A stretch of 64,000 bases of DNA from Onchidella celtica (Eukaryota; Mollusca; Gastropoda; Systellommatophora; Onchidiidae): assembly GCA_963931925.1 (NCBI GenBank), contig OZ007569.1:62140042-62204041 (forward strand), given 5' to 3'. The position numbers and the translations under genes were made by a program. The notes under the pieces are model-generated. The model had not been told where the DNA came from and did not search any database. It saw only the letters and a list, made by a program, of their open reading frames with translations. Below, in pieces: positions 51,401 to 64,000 of this stretch; position 1 is the first letter of the stretch, and each line of letters opens with the position of its first letter.

Positions 51401-54400
51401 GTATAGGTTTAATTTCGTTTCAATTTCAAATTTAGTTTTTGTACCGTCAGATGTCTATTGTTTCCTTGTCAGATTTCCGACAGCTTAAGTTTTATGCAAG
51501 CTTGAGATAAGTGTTAATTTCCTTTTATGTATTATGGCTTAGTCATGATGGCTGTTACACCATGAGAATTACATAGTACACCTATTCATTTTCATTTTCC
51601 TTTGCTATAAGCAGACATTCAATATCCCTCCGACTGAAGTTTATGAGCTGGGCCGAAATCCACAAATTCACCTGATATCAAAATAGCCCGAGCACCATAA
51701 ATAATTTCGTTAGAAAGTGAATTTAATGTGTGTAATTTGATAGTCTATTCTCATTCTCGACAATCTTGAGAAGGACGACTTAGATTGCCTATATAATACT
51801 AGCTACCCTTGCAAGAGAATATAGCAAACTCTTTGAACCCATTTACCAGAACTTACTGAAGCGATGTCACATTTCCAATTTGAACAAGACCAATCTAATA
51901 CTGGCTCTGGAAATGAACTTGCAATTGCTTCTAGATGTTGTGTCATTGTAATTTTTTTGCAGCGCAGGCAGCCTATTTGCTTTACTTTTAAAATGCACAT
52001 TTTGATCTTATCACAAAAAGTAGGATAATATGTAAAGCAAAACAGATGAAAACTTTGTTGAAGGACTGAAATGAGGATGTCATGACAGTTTATTTATATG
52101 AGAAATTAAGGAGCCATTGGATATGTAGCATGGTGCATTTTCCTACAGTTGTGCAGTTGGAAAAACATGGGCATGGTGGGCATAGCTTTAATTTTTCGAA
52201 AGTAATTTAATATCCATAGGCTTGTAGTCTCCAATCTTTATCCATCAAGAATACGCTACGGGTGAAGTTAGTCATAATTTTTCCTTCTTTCAGTATGCTT
52301 GACGCGGCAAGGTAACTTTGGTGAAAAGTATCGTGGAATCTTCATAATTCTCAGTGGGTTATTGGGCCATTCAGAGATTCTAGAAAAAGTGGACATTGTC
52401 TTTAGAAAAGCCACGAAGGACCAACACATCTGGAAAAAAAAAACTAATGGGCGGAGTCGCCGCTGTAAAGGGATTCATAGTAAGAGACTAGGAGAGTAGA
52501 TCTGACAGATCTTGCCGAATTGAAACCAAATACTGAGACGCCGCCATTCACCATTATTGGTATTATTTTGGACCTTTTTTGATGACACATGAGACCAATT
52601 AATTGCTCTTTACTTTAGATTTCCTGAGTTGACACACATTCAGAATCACTGTCACTGTCCAATGTGGCAAATTGATGCCAGCAACACACAGTGGACAAAT
52701 ACTCAATTGTATCGAATTACTTTCAATGACAATCTATTCTGGCACTCCATTCGGGCTGACTGTCTCTATGACTATCTGCAATTCTCCAGTTTCTATATCG
52801 TACTTAATTTCAGGTTCCGTCTCCTCTCCCGCCCCATACCCGTTTTCCGCGTTATATTACATCGGTGGGTATAATGTGTAATTGATAACACAGAAACTAC
52901 ATTTTGATTTGACAGGAATTCACGACGCAACTGAGACCTCGGAGCTATAGAGAATGCGATATTTCATATCGATTAAATCTGAGATTTAACACCGAAAGGA
53001 GTAGGCTATAGAGCAAGTTCACTTTGATATACAAAATTCCTTGTGTCATAATTATAGCCTCAATCTTTGCCGCTTAATGCCACTTTTTAAAAAATTATTA
53101 TTTAAAATTCCATACAGGCCAAAGTATAGATGTCACGTGGAGTACATATAATCTCTCTATCTTAATACGTGAATCACATACACAGCCAAAAAAAAAAAAA
53201 TTTGTAAAAAATCATGCTATATTGAAATAACATACTTTCAAACGAGGCTGTCGTTAGGTGTACGATATAAATTTCAGCGCTAAAGGGAGCATAACCTATA
53301 TTCTAAATAGAGAGCTTTTTGTGCCTGTATCATATTACTCATTTCACCCCTCATGCAGTGACAAGTCCCATTCAGTACGCCAGCATGGCTTGAAGACGCA
53401 AGGGCGCTGACAGTATCCCTCAGCTGAAGCAAGGACCACCTCCTAGTGATCGCCAGAACGCTTTCTACATACACAGCAAAATGATTTTGCGTCAACCTTT
53501 TGAAATGCAGTTTCCTCTTATTTATTTATTTTATTTATTTTTTCCCCTCTTTTATCCACGTGCTGAACTCATTTCCCTTTTGTCCGCTCGATGCAAAGGA
53601 TGAGGGTGCAGGGATCAAGGAAATTTGAGACTTTTGAAGTTCTGACAGTGAAACAGTTTAGAGACTATAACCGTATTGTAGCGTGCCAACACTAAGTGAC
53701 ACAGTGTCTCTCGTGGTTTAAGTTGCCGAGACCAAACAGGAAAGAAAATAAAAGATTTCTGGTGGTTATTATACGCTTGGTAAGATATATGTTTGTTCAC
53801 CGAGTTTAATACACTAAACAATCTTAATCCTACAAAGTGGTTTACATTTTAAAGGTGCCATCAAGACTGGACCCCAATATATTAATGCTGTCACTGAGAC
53901 GTCACTGGGGCTTTGTGCGGATTCAAGAAAGGTCTATTCATTTTCTACCACTTGTCAATAAATTCAGTCTTTTGGGGGGTGGACAGATTTATAAATGAAT
54001 GTTTGGATTTCCTTCAGTATATCGTATTCTGTCTGTACAGCTGTCCTCAGACCCTGTAGAGATAAGAAATTTAAAGTGCTGCTGAATGCGGGTTTTCCTT
54101 CTTTTTTAAAAAATTTGATTCTTTTCTAGCATAATTTGTCTTCCTTCTGGTTTCTATTTTTATCGTTGTTGTTTTTTTTCTATCTGGTTCTTTCTTCATA
54201 ATTCTTTTTTTGCTTTGTGTTTGTTTTTGTGAAAATCTTACAAAATGTTTGTAGTCTTCCACCTCTTCAAACCGTGACTCATACTACACGTATATAAATA
54301 ATAATAAGTTTTTTTAGTCTTAAAACTTATGAACCACGTGCAGCTCTTTCATTATGTAAGTGCATTATGTACCCAGCGAATTCGAGACATCAATTGCTCT
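45431..54400. other. Intergenic region, about 9 kb, no gene recognised
   Basis: No recognisable exon. A short GT run lies near 46659-46688. The longest frame (48416-48766, 116 codons) encodes a hydrophobic-rich stretch without recognised motif and is not supported as a gene. Confidence 0.5.
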
Positions 54401-54420
54401 TTCCACTTTGTACGACGTGA

Positions 54421-55029
54421 TATACAATGTGAAATCTCAGTTACAGTAAGAACAGAAAGAACAAAACAACAAAAAAATGGATGGTTTTTACAGTTTTATC
54501 ATATAACTGAAGACCAGACAATGTGAATCATAATTTTTTGACAAAATAGAGAAACCTTACACTTGTATGCTTGGGAGAGCCTTGGGACATTGAAATTGAA
54601 AAACTTGAAATAGAAAGTTCATCGGATAAAGATAAATAAAATATTTCTAAAAAAACTGAGAAAAAGCTTTGAAAAGATTTAAGGATAAAAAAAGTACGTT
54701 GTCAGATTGATTTCAAGTTAATATGTTTCAGTCTCCAACCAAGCTTTATTGGAAAGGCAGGAAATGTAGAACAAAGGCAGAAAGAAAAAGTATACAGGCA
54801 TGACTGTGTATTGCACTGAATTTGCGGATTTTTTTTTGTTTTCACTCCTAGGTTTTCATATTTGCGTAATATAATTTTTGGGCTTTCTTGTCTCTGTTTA
54901 CAACACATACATTAAACACAATACAAAACCGAAAGGAACAAAATATGATAACAAAGAATTGACATAAACGACCTTTGTATACAATGTGAAATCTCAGTTA
55001 CAGTAAGAACAGGAAGCACAACAAAAAAT
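54421..55029. repeat. Direct repeat pair of about 55 bp, 557 bp apart
   Basis: TATACAATGTGAAATCTCAG followed by TTACAGTAAGAACAG occurs at 54421 and 54978, each followed by an A-rich AACAAAAAA tail. The tail and the near-identity suggest two insertions of a short retroposed sequence, or a segmental duplication. Confidence 0.7.
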
Positions 55030-55244
55030 GATAATAATAATAATAAGTTAAAAAATACATTCAGCAATTCACACAAAAGAATAATAGTAATAACAACAAT
55101 AACAACATCAACAACTGCAAAATGCATAAACTGGGAAATATAAGGGAACGCTGGCTTGCTGCAATGTCGTGGAAGTATGACAATGTATCGTCATGAGTAG
55201 GCCTACACAGGAGATAAAATATATTTAAACTAGATGACCAACCG

Positions 55245-56030
55245 GGCATTGCCCAGAATAAACAATCATCTGCTCCCCCCCCCCCCCTCTCTCTAGTATA
55301 ATAAAAGTAATAAACTACAGTCTTGCTTCAGAACTCATGCGCACCAGAACACTACGCACCAAACTGAACGCTTGATACGGTTACTTTTTATGACATGCAC
55401 GGTACTATATATTACGAAACAAACATCCTAAAAATACAGATGTTACATAGTAATAAATATTGTCATTTTTTAAGCATTGCCCGGAATAAACAATCATGGG
55501 GTTTCCCCCCCCCCCCTCTCTCTCTCTCTCATATAATAAAAGTAATAAAACTATAGTCTTGCTTCAGAACTCATGCGCACCAGATCACTAAGCACCAACC
55601 TGAACGCTTGATACGGTTACTTTTTATGACATGCACGGTACTATAATACCCGCCCCCCCCCTCCCTCTCTCTCTCTTTTTCTTTCTCTCTCTTTCATATC
55701 ATAAAAGTAATAAACTACAGTCTTGCTTCAGAACTCATGCGCACCAGAACACTACGCACCAAACTGAACGCTTGATACGGTTACTTTTTATGACATGCAC
55801 GGTACTATAATATTACGAAACAAACATGCAAAAATACAGATGTTACATAGCAATAAACATTGTTATTTTTTAAAAATACATGCTTGAAGTAAACAATTTT
55901 TTATTATAGCCATCATCTTCCTTATCTCAATTGCCACCTCCCTGCCAAATTTAAGGCCTGAAGAGTGTATAGTTTGATCAGTTAGTCATGCCAAAGGTTG
56001 CGAGTTACTGAAATATATAATAGATTTGCC
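55245..56030 (-). mobile_element. Cluster of three repeat modules with polyC-CT tracts, minus-orientation copy of the 45-kb repeat
   Basis: A ~113-bp core (ATAAAAGTAATAAACTACAG ... GACATGCACGGTACTATA) occurs three times, at about 55297-55409, 55532-55645 and 55697-55809. Each core is preceded by a C run and a CT tract. The first two units also start with GCATTGCCC and AATAAACAATCAT (55245 and 55473). The last unit continues into the reverse complement of the repeat at 45040-45330 (GCCAAATTTAAGGCCTGAAG and GTCATGCCAAAGGTTGC). It appears to be a nested or tandemly amplified element with a microsatellite-like end. Confidence 0.78.
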
Positions 56031-58626
56031 CTAGCTCCATGCTCTAAATCAAGAAAGAGTCAAGAATTGCGCATACACATGTTGACGTCATTGCCATTAA
56101 TGACTCCATGCGATTTGCGAGATAAACAAAGTCATTATTGAGCTTACATAATACTTACGTCAGACTTTGGCCCAAACTGCTCTGACCTTTCACGTTCTGA
56201 TGGAGCCCAAACACTCCAAACATGTAAACAAAAATAACAGAAGTGCCAGTGGTGTCTGAAGCCCAGCATGACATCTTAGGACAAATACTTCACCTTGACA
56301 AAACGTTTCATTCACTTTTCTCAACACTATGAAAAATGAGATAGGCCATTAATGCTATCATACCAAAGACTGGCTGACCTAGTTTTGGCTAGGACGTACA
56401 CAATTTTAAAATAAGCTAACAAGGGCTATAAATGTTTCGTACGTGAGATAAAACCATAAATGTGTCAAGAAGCGCCGCCAGCAACTCAACTATGCGTTGT
56501 CGTAAATGTGTACAACATTTGAATTGAGGCTACAAATAGATACAATCAGGGAAATGCAAAACAAAACAAGAACAATAAATAAACGAAAATTCTATAATTA
56601 TTTTATTCATCATACAGCAAAACAGTTGCAGAATTTCATCAGAAGTGAATTAATTTTTGTTTGTATTTACCTTCTTGAATGTCAGACCCGAGAATTATGG
56701 TCTTTATGTTTACGTATAAATTGTACAGTTTTATCAAAATAACATTTATTTATATTTTTTTTTTGAGGGGGGGGGGGGGGGAGTATATTATCAGAGCTAT
56801 GGCCCTTGTATCTTTAAAATGTACACGTTTCTTCTTCTCTTTTTTCGTCCGTGTGTGCTGTCGTAAACCCTTTAATGTTTATCAGGCAAAAGAAACGACA
56901 AGAAAGCTAACAGAATAACAACACATATTAAACAACAATAATGATTCTATTTACAATTGGGAGAATCGAGAAGATCCAAAATTCACGAGGATTTCAAGCA
57001 TTCTCCTCGAAGAATGTGTCAAAATAAATCAAACCTTTTAAAAGCCCCCAAACTGAACGAATGTAGTTAGCTAGATGACTCAGTGGCTAAACCCAGGTTG
57101 TATGTTGATACAATATCTAGGTCTGTGAGTGGCATGGACAAGTTCATATTTTCAGTAGTGAGCGGCTGGTTGATGGGTGCGTCTGGTAAGGTCTCCTTCT
57201 GTCCAGTCATTCTCTTGGGTCTTGCCAATTGTCTTGCTTCTTCCTTGCACAAAAAGTGCCCTTATATTGTCGACGTGCTTTCTCCAAATTCAAACTGTCA
57301 TTGTGCAGATGGCAGGAATGGCGACGGCGCATTAATAAAATTGCATTTTAACTTGGTAACCCCTTTGGGTGGTTTACTCTTTTGGTGTTGATAGAATTAT
57401 TAATCTCGTTCCCCGTTTTTAGTTCAAACTTCTGATTTGCCTAAACCACTTTTCTTTTGGGTCCTATGTTTCTTCGTAATCTCGCCAGTAATGCTACAAT
57501 AATGACGACGCTTTTAACGGCAAAATTTGATGACAAACAGGGGCTTTAAATGTTAATCTTCCTCTGGACGTCGGTAAACCATGATGTCAAAACAACTAAA
57601 CTTGTTCTAAGGAAAACGAGACAGGAAATTTTATATATATAATAACAATACGAAAAAGGAATGGTTTATAAATTTGATCATCAGGTGCCGCATCACTTAA
57701 CACTTTGTCAACTGTGTTGTTTTTGTTTTTTAATCCGTCTTTGAAATTTGCTTTGCTAACAATTAAAGTGATCCAGTTAGCGATTGACACAGACGGAAAT
57801 ACGATAAAGTGTGTTCTATTGTTTCGTAGACCGAAAATAAATTAATGCATTACAAAAATCAAGCCGAATGCAAGAACGTAGGGGGCACACTTGTGTCGTT
57901 TTTCCGTTGACAGAAATGACACATACAACGCTGTTTAATACATGCTGGCGTCAACATATGAAACTGTTAGATTGCGTTATCTGCTAATAGTTTTCCACTT
58001 AAAAGTCTCCCCAAGAATTCAGTTTGCTTAGAAGGCATCAAATATCAGCCTGCACCTGCAAAATCTGAAAAGGAAACACCGTCTCTTCCGTGATAAGATC
58101 TCTTACACTGACAGTTTACCTTGTTGTCAAGTGCCCATAAACACCTTGTAAATCTAATTAATACTGTGATCTTGGTCAAACTATACCGGAAAACTTTAAT
58201 GAAAAGGTATTGATATTATTCAAAGGTTGGAGGCTTCTGTCTCATAGCTATGTGAACTTCGCCTTTGACTTTTGACTGGAAATTGAATGTCGTAAACGCG
58301 GATATTATCACGTGATAGATTTTTTTGTTCTCAATAATTGTAACGGTCCAGGAAATCCCCAACATAAACAAGACATTACAGGTCAAAACAATGGTGGAAG
58401 GAAGGGGGGGGGGGGTTTGTGCAGTAATAAACAGTGGAAAAAAACAACTATTATTAGCTATGGAATGTAAAAAATGTGAATTATTCAGATCATAAATTTT
58501 AACGTAATTCACGCTGGGAGACCTTAAATGCAACAAATGTGACATAAAGTTTGTGAGTGACATAAGACAAATTTAGTGGTTTCTGAAAAATCAAAGTAGC
58601 ACAGATGGACTTGTGTCTTAAAGAAC

Positions 58627-58636
<10 letters not shown>

Positions 58637-58658
<22 letters not shown>
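58637..58658. repeat. AT dinucleotide run
   Basis: Eleven AT units following an A run. Confidence 0.9.
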
Positions 58659-59407
58659 GGATCCCCGTGATGGATAGTATCCGGCGTTTGCGCATGGTCA
58701 GACACACTGACTTGCAAGTTTATCATTATTCTGACCATTGTCTAAACCAAACAGTCGCTGAAAACTATTAAAGCCTTCTGAGGTTAATGCATGAATAAAA
58801 AAAATGACGTATCAGACTTTAAGACAAAACACAGCAAAATCATTGCTCTAATGCTGGCTCCTTTTAAGACCAACTTCATCATTATGTCAGACGAGGTCTA
58901 GCTTACTGACAAGGCCATTGGTGACTTTGACTTTTTTCTCCGTTAAAGGCCATTATTCGGAAAAATGAAGAACAAGTCGTCAGTTATATCCAGACGCTGG
59001 CCCAGAATGGGACCTAGATGACACAGTGTTCCTAGTCAATACCTGCCTGGACTTGTAAGTCCCGACAGTTGCAAGGGGGGGGGGGGATAGATGATAAACC
59101 AATTTCAACATCATCTATTCTGTAATGAGAAAGGCTGACAGAAAAAAAAAAAATTAATGGCAAACTGATGGCATTGATGATGACGATTGCGTGGATGATA
59201 ATGACATTAAGATAGAAGAATGAAGCAAACTGGTCCGGCTGATATGGAAATGAGGATGAATAAGATTGCAGTGATCAGTTACTATTGTAGGAAGCCACAA
59301 ATAAGTCATTCAAACTAAAGAAATTAAGCATAGCTTGTGTCGGGGTTGGTTTGGGGAGAGAGAGAATTCTTCTGGTAAATGTATAAAATTACCACACACC
59401 CACGAGC

Positions 59408-59656
59408 GCACACACATACATACACACACACACACACACACAGTGAGAAGTGGAGAACAGCAGTATGGCTTGGTACAGTATTGTTTTTTTACAATATAAT
59501 TTTCTTGTAAGTTTTCTTGATATAGATAGGGCTGTGCAGATACAATTGTTTACTTTTCCCTTTCATACTTGGCTGCATTTCAACCAACTTCTGGCAAATA
59601 TTGCATGAGCACACACACACACACCCCTACACACACACACACACACACACACACAA
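59408..59656. repeat. Two CA microsatellites
   Basis: CA runs at 59408-59443 (with ATACATACA) and 59610-59656 (interrupted by CCCCTA), separated by about 165 bases of unique sequence. Confidence 0.9.
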
Positions 59657-60041
59657 ATCAGGCTCGTCAGAATATGAAATAATGGAATATCCAGTACGAT
59701 AGCGACAGAAACAAAATGCTATTATTGAATTGTTTTTCAAAGAGAAGCTTACACAATTACCATGTGTGTTGTGAACAAGCACTAGAACAAGATGCTTCTT
59801 CCGACATAATTATGAATAAAAAGCAACTGGAACACTCCAACAGAACTGTCCTAATTTAGTTGTACAAGTAAATAGCAGTCCGTCTTTCATCAACTGCATG
59901 GGAAATTAGTGGCCGTACAAGCCATACCCAGCTAGCTATACTGAAGACGCTACCTTTCCAGATATAAATAATTCATAACACCATCTTTTCGCATAATATT
60001 TACTGCTGTAGAGATGACACCTTTTGCTTGATGGGCTCTGA

Positions 60042-60409
60042 CCACAGACTAATAAATTAACCAGACTGGAAACACGAGCTTCGGGCTGCGTCGTTTTTTT
60101 ACGGAATTTCCCGAGCGGCGACTGTATAACCAACATGGCCGCCGCTCGGGAAATTCCGATTCTAGTTCTATCTGCAGTAGAAATTTCTTTTTATTTGTCA
60201 AGATTGGTTGTACATGTTTTAATTTCTTGGTGCGGAACCAAACTTCCGCGTTCAGTAGGCGCGTCAAAATGGTATCATTCAAAATTGTAGCTCTGCTGAA
60301 GCGTCGGTCGCTGCCGTAAACCTATAATGGCGGATGGTTCATGACCTTTCGCTGTTTTGTGACGTCACACAATGGGATCATCCAGTCTGGGTATTTTATT
60401 AGTCTGTGG
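60042..60409. mobile_element. MITE-like DNA transposon, 368 bp, with terminal inverted repeats and target duplication
   Basis: The left end CCACAGACTAATAAA...CCAGACTGGA and the right end TCCAGTCTGG...TTTATTAGTCTGTGG are inverted copies over about 29 bases with about three mismatches. The direct repeat CTCTGA adjoins both ends (60036-60041 and 60410-60415). The element is too short to encode a transposase and no frame resembles one. It contains a perfect hairpin at 60102-60158. The interior is CpG-rich and includes GTGACGTCAC (about 60360). Confidence 0.8.
60102..60158. repeat. Perfect hairpin with 19-bp arms inside the MITE-like element
   Basis: The left arm CGGAATTTCCCGAGCGGCG (60102-60120) and right arm CGCCGCTCGGGAAATTCCG (60140-60158) are exact reverse complements, with a 19-base loop containing AACATGGC. 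Confidence 0.95.
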
Positions 60410-60415
60410 CTCTGA

Positions 60416-63400
60416 CTGCCAAGTGGGAGTAGGTGTGTGTTTGTTGCTGTTTTTAACGTATTAGTTTGATAGTGAATTATTGCTTGTTCCATTTTATTTT
60501 TCTTTTTGTTCTGTTTTCCCTCGTTTTTTTTTAATGAGGCTAAAGTTTGCTGCAGAGAATAGTGTTAGGCATACAAAGAATGTTTATCTTTAATTTTCAT
60601 TTTTATCCTGTTTATCCAACATCCTTTTTTATCGTGTCACCTTTTCAGCAGTGAAAGATAAATTTCCCCGCCATTAATTTTTTGCGAGTGTTCTTGTTTT
60701 TGTCATCAGTGTTGGCGATGTTGGTGGGATGTGTGGGCGGTGGTGGGTGGTGATGGGCGTGGGAAGGCCGTGACAGATCCATTGTCACGTATTTTGTTTA
60801 CTCTGTAGGATTTGCTTTTCCATATGTATCTGCTTGATTTGAAATGGTGCCACGCAATCATGGGTGAGCTGTTTACATTATGTAGCGTTGCCCATAGCAC
60901 TTTCTTTGCAAAGGTGTACACATCCTATCGTAGTTTTCCCTACTCCTCCCCCCCCCCCTTTGGGTATGTCACCTGTATCTGTTCTTCCTCCCCCCTCCCC
61001 TCCCAACCCCCCCCTCCCCCCCCCCAACCCCAAACACCACAATACACATACAACAGTCCATACACACACGCACACACACACACCTTTCCATACATAAGCC
61101 TACACATCTGAGCATTATACCAGAGGACTAATGCAATGACAAGCAGATATCAGGTAAGACAAGTGTGGAGAATGCGCAGTAGTGACGTCTCTACGGCGAG
61201 AACGGCATGCCATGATGCAAACTAGCGTACTACACTCATTTATCAACATTTTATGACTCCTTCATGACGTGAGCTGACTCGAATTACTACTGAACGAATA
61301 CGAAAGAAAACGACTACGTTTCACGGCCTGAGAAAGTTCTTTACATCACTGAATAAAAACTCACTGGAGCAGGTCAACATATAGCAAACTGGAAAACGCA
61401 ACAATTTGTACGGTTAAACAAAATAGGTTTAGTTTGCACATAAATCCTTCACTAGATATTGCAGTAATTCATAAGCACAGCTGGGTGACAAAATTAATAT
61501 GTAGATGTGAATATAATGGTGTCAGAACCGTTTGTGGATATGAGAGCTAAGAGATTATTCAGCAGACAGGAAATGCTATGCCGTCTCGTTTAAATCCTTA
61601 ATCACTTTAGTCAGAGATTATGCAGACATGTCGAATGGCTCGTTGAGGAAAGACAAAATATATTTCTGGGAAAGGTGTCATTTCGTTTTACTTCACTTTG
61701 AGCCAAGACGTTTTATGGCAAACAAGAGCATGCTCAATTTAATAACAAGGAATTTCCGTCAACCCTTTTCCAGGTGAAACGAACCTTTCTTGAGAAAATT
61801 ATAACTGTCAGCTGTCTATCCAACAATGCTGACTTGTGTTGTCAGAGTTGTGATGTATCTAAACAGCCTTTTCATATTTACATTCATTAAGCTCTAAGAT
61901 GTGTCTTTGCAATGTGGATTTTCAGAGAGGTTTCAAGGATATAGTTCTGCCACTCTACTCAAACTGTAGATTAACTATGCTTATTGCCATCTGATTGATC
62001 TCGGCACAGATACCTCAGACTGGAGTGTGAGGAAAATGATAATTAATTTTGGTATTCTCATTTGTGTTCGAAATTTAAGCATTGAAAGGGTCTTTTGACA
62101 CATGTTAATATATTTCAGGTCACTACAGAAGAGGAGAGGATGTTGATTCTTGTTGTAATTTTTCGAAACAATGGACAGATAATTGCTCCTTCAAAAGATT
62201 CAGAGAGAAACAAAACCCTTAGGATAAAATCACTGAGATGGAACGTGTATTGTAAATCCCAATCATAAACCAGGTGTTAAAATAATAAACATTCCATGCA
62301 TATCCGAGTGGATACTTAAAAAGGGTTTTCACATTGTCACTGACATGTAATCACAGAATGAAAATGGTTGTTTTCCCTCAAAATTGCCAACAGGCAATTA
62401 TTCCTCCTGCCGTCTTCTCATACAGCAAGAATTTTGAAAGTTTGATAATGTTATGATTAAGAATAGTACACACAGTTTATATCAGCTGGATACCTCTGTG
62501 GCTGTAGGGACTAAATGAAATTTTGAACTATTAAGCGATTTTTTTATGTGACACTGAATCAAGCATCAAGCCCATTCAAGGTTAAAAAAATATTAACAAA
62601 TAAGAATCACAGTCTAGCTATCTGCATAACCTTTTTATTTGTTTACGGCAGAAAAGTTTACGTTGAATGCCTTGATTTTTGTTTATCTACGCATTACTAA
62701 TTTGTCACTGGGAATCAACTGGTGCATCAATGTGGGGCTACAGATAACCATGTTGGGAATGAATTTATAATGTCTTTCTGTCACTCTTCACTGACAGGCT
62801 ACTGACGACATCACAAGTACCTCCAGGCTGCTCAGTACAAAAAGTTTATTGTCGTGTTTCATTTTCGTAACTCTTTTCGTTTAAATTTCATCACGTGCAA
62901 TGCACAAAGTGACCTAAAACACCACAGGAAAAAGACAGAGCATTATGTAGTTGTATTTTCATACCAGCACGAGCCTTAGCCTAGACAAATCAAAATTTTT
63001 AATTGAAACAGGAAGAACGAGAGAGACGACGTCTTTCGCTCGAAGGGTTAATACCTTTCTAAACATTCTTTTTTCTCTTCCTGTCTTTTGCACTACCCCT
63101 GGTTTGCATTACAGTGCCCTAGGCAGATAATCAACTGACACTCCCGTTAAATGTTTAGCCTGTCATTCATGAATCTTTATACCTGAGATGCGCTTGATGC
63201 AGCAGAAGAGGCCGTTGTCACCCGATATAGCATCTATTGGATTTAGAGTATCTTGATGAATCAGGGTATTAAGCCGCAATGGGACATAATCCACACTTGA
63301 GGTGACAGTGGCAGGTTTGAAGCTTTAAACCTGGACTGGGAAAAGACTAAAAGTGGAAAAATTTCTTGCCCTTGAAAGCAGTTATGTCACGTTGTTCCTT

Positions 63401-64000
63401 TTGTTAAGAAAGATTAATGTAGTGCAGAAAACTGAAATGAAATAAAGGGTCGTTCATAGTGCCGCAAGCTGGTTTGTAGGGATATAACGTGCATGTCACT
63501 AGTACCATACTAGAATGGAGCTAGAGGGCAAACATGTAATCATCTAAAGCTTCATGACTGGTTGACCAAAAGTTTTGAAACTATTTGTACTGCCTTAATT
63601 GTTGACGTTAAATTACGTGGACACATCCATTTTCAACAAAATTCAGCCTTTAACACTCTGTGTTAACTACTTTTGAACCGCAAAAGAGAGACTCATTTTC
63701 GTCGAGCAAAATCGAAAAGAATGATCAGTTTCATTCTTTGCTTTCTTTTTAAGCTGCTGGTCGAAAATCAACTTTATCACGTCTATGCAGTCTGCAAAGA
63801 ATAATGTGGTGTAACAATAAGCTCTTATCGTCTTTGCACCGAATCCAAATGCCAGAACTACTTTGAAATAGATCTAGATGTACGATTGGCATTGGTACAA
63901 AGTATTGGCAAAGTTTATCTTGCTTGAGTCTGTTAGTAAATTATCATGGCTCGTTTTCATCCTCTTCCAAATAGAAGCTATTGAAAAGGATACTTCACAA
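60416..64000. other. Terminal intergenic region, no gene recognised
   Basis: A C-rich, then CA-rich low-complexity block spans about 60946-61085 and explains the Pro-rich frames there. The remainder is AT-rich with no recognised exon or array. Confidence 0.5.

Larger units (their letters stand above)
56040..60035. other. Intergenic region, no gene recognised
   Basis: Contains three G runs (56767-56781, 58404-58415, 59075-59086), a TA run (58637-58658) and two CA arrays (59408-59443, 59610-59656). A 102-codon frame (57083-57391) has an antisense partner and no recognised motif; neither is supported. Confidence 0.5.

Noticed and set aside
57067..57391. Overlapping sense and antisense frames of 102 and 61 codons
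   Set aside because: No domain recognised and opposite frames open together, typical of chance.
60812..61111. Proline-rich open frames
   Set aside because: Artefact of the C-rich and CA-rich low-complexity block.

Overview
The window is animal nuclear DNA: AT-rich, almost free of coding sequence, dense in microsatellites and small repeats, with one clear intron-containing gene. The gene is a secreted chymotrypsin-like S1 serine protease. Together with long ATCT, CT/GA and CA arrays, many G/C homopolymer runs and palindromic MITE-like elements, this suggests a lophotrochozoan invertebrate, perhaps a gastropod mollusc. The species assignment is inference; no taxon-specific marker is visible.

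Layout. 1-5400: intergenic, with a 61-bp tandem repeat and a 102-bp CT array. 5406-9370: the protease gene on the + strand: TATA box, five coding exons (5515-5545, 6876-7024, 7434-7568, 8150-8341, 8987-9247), 255 codons, possible poly(A) signal. 11167-12308 and 13457-14651: two LTR-like elements, apparently in minus orientation, each bounded by TGTCAC...GTGACA and a short target duplication, with no internal protein region. 19848-22184: a long ATCT microsatellite split by a 1.6-kb TG...CA element. 22617-23140: three diverged ~175-bp tandem units, one carrying a full CRE palindrome. 24080-24480 and 30072-30196: palindromic MITE-like elements of two families. 43340-43675: two more copies of the first family. 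45040-45428 and 55245-56030: one repeat family in opposite orientations, tied to CT/GA microsatellites. 60042-60409: a 368-bp MITE-like element with ~29-bp terminal inverted repeats, a 6-bp target duplication and an internal 19-bp-arm hairpin. The rest is non-coding as far as can be read.

No gene cluster, operon or multi-gene system is present. The protease is the only gene supported with confidence. The second-look material is the repeat biology, plus the unusual substrate pocket (Ser at 189 and Ser at 226, chymotrypsin numbering). No similarity search was possible; element names reflect structure only.
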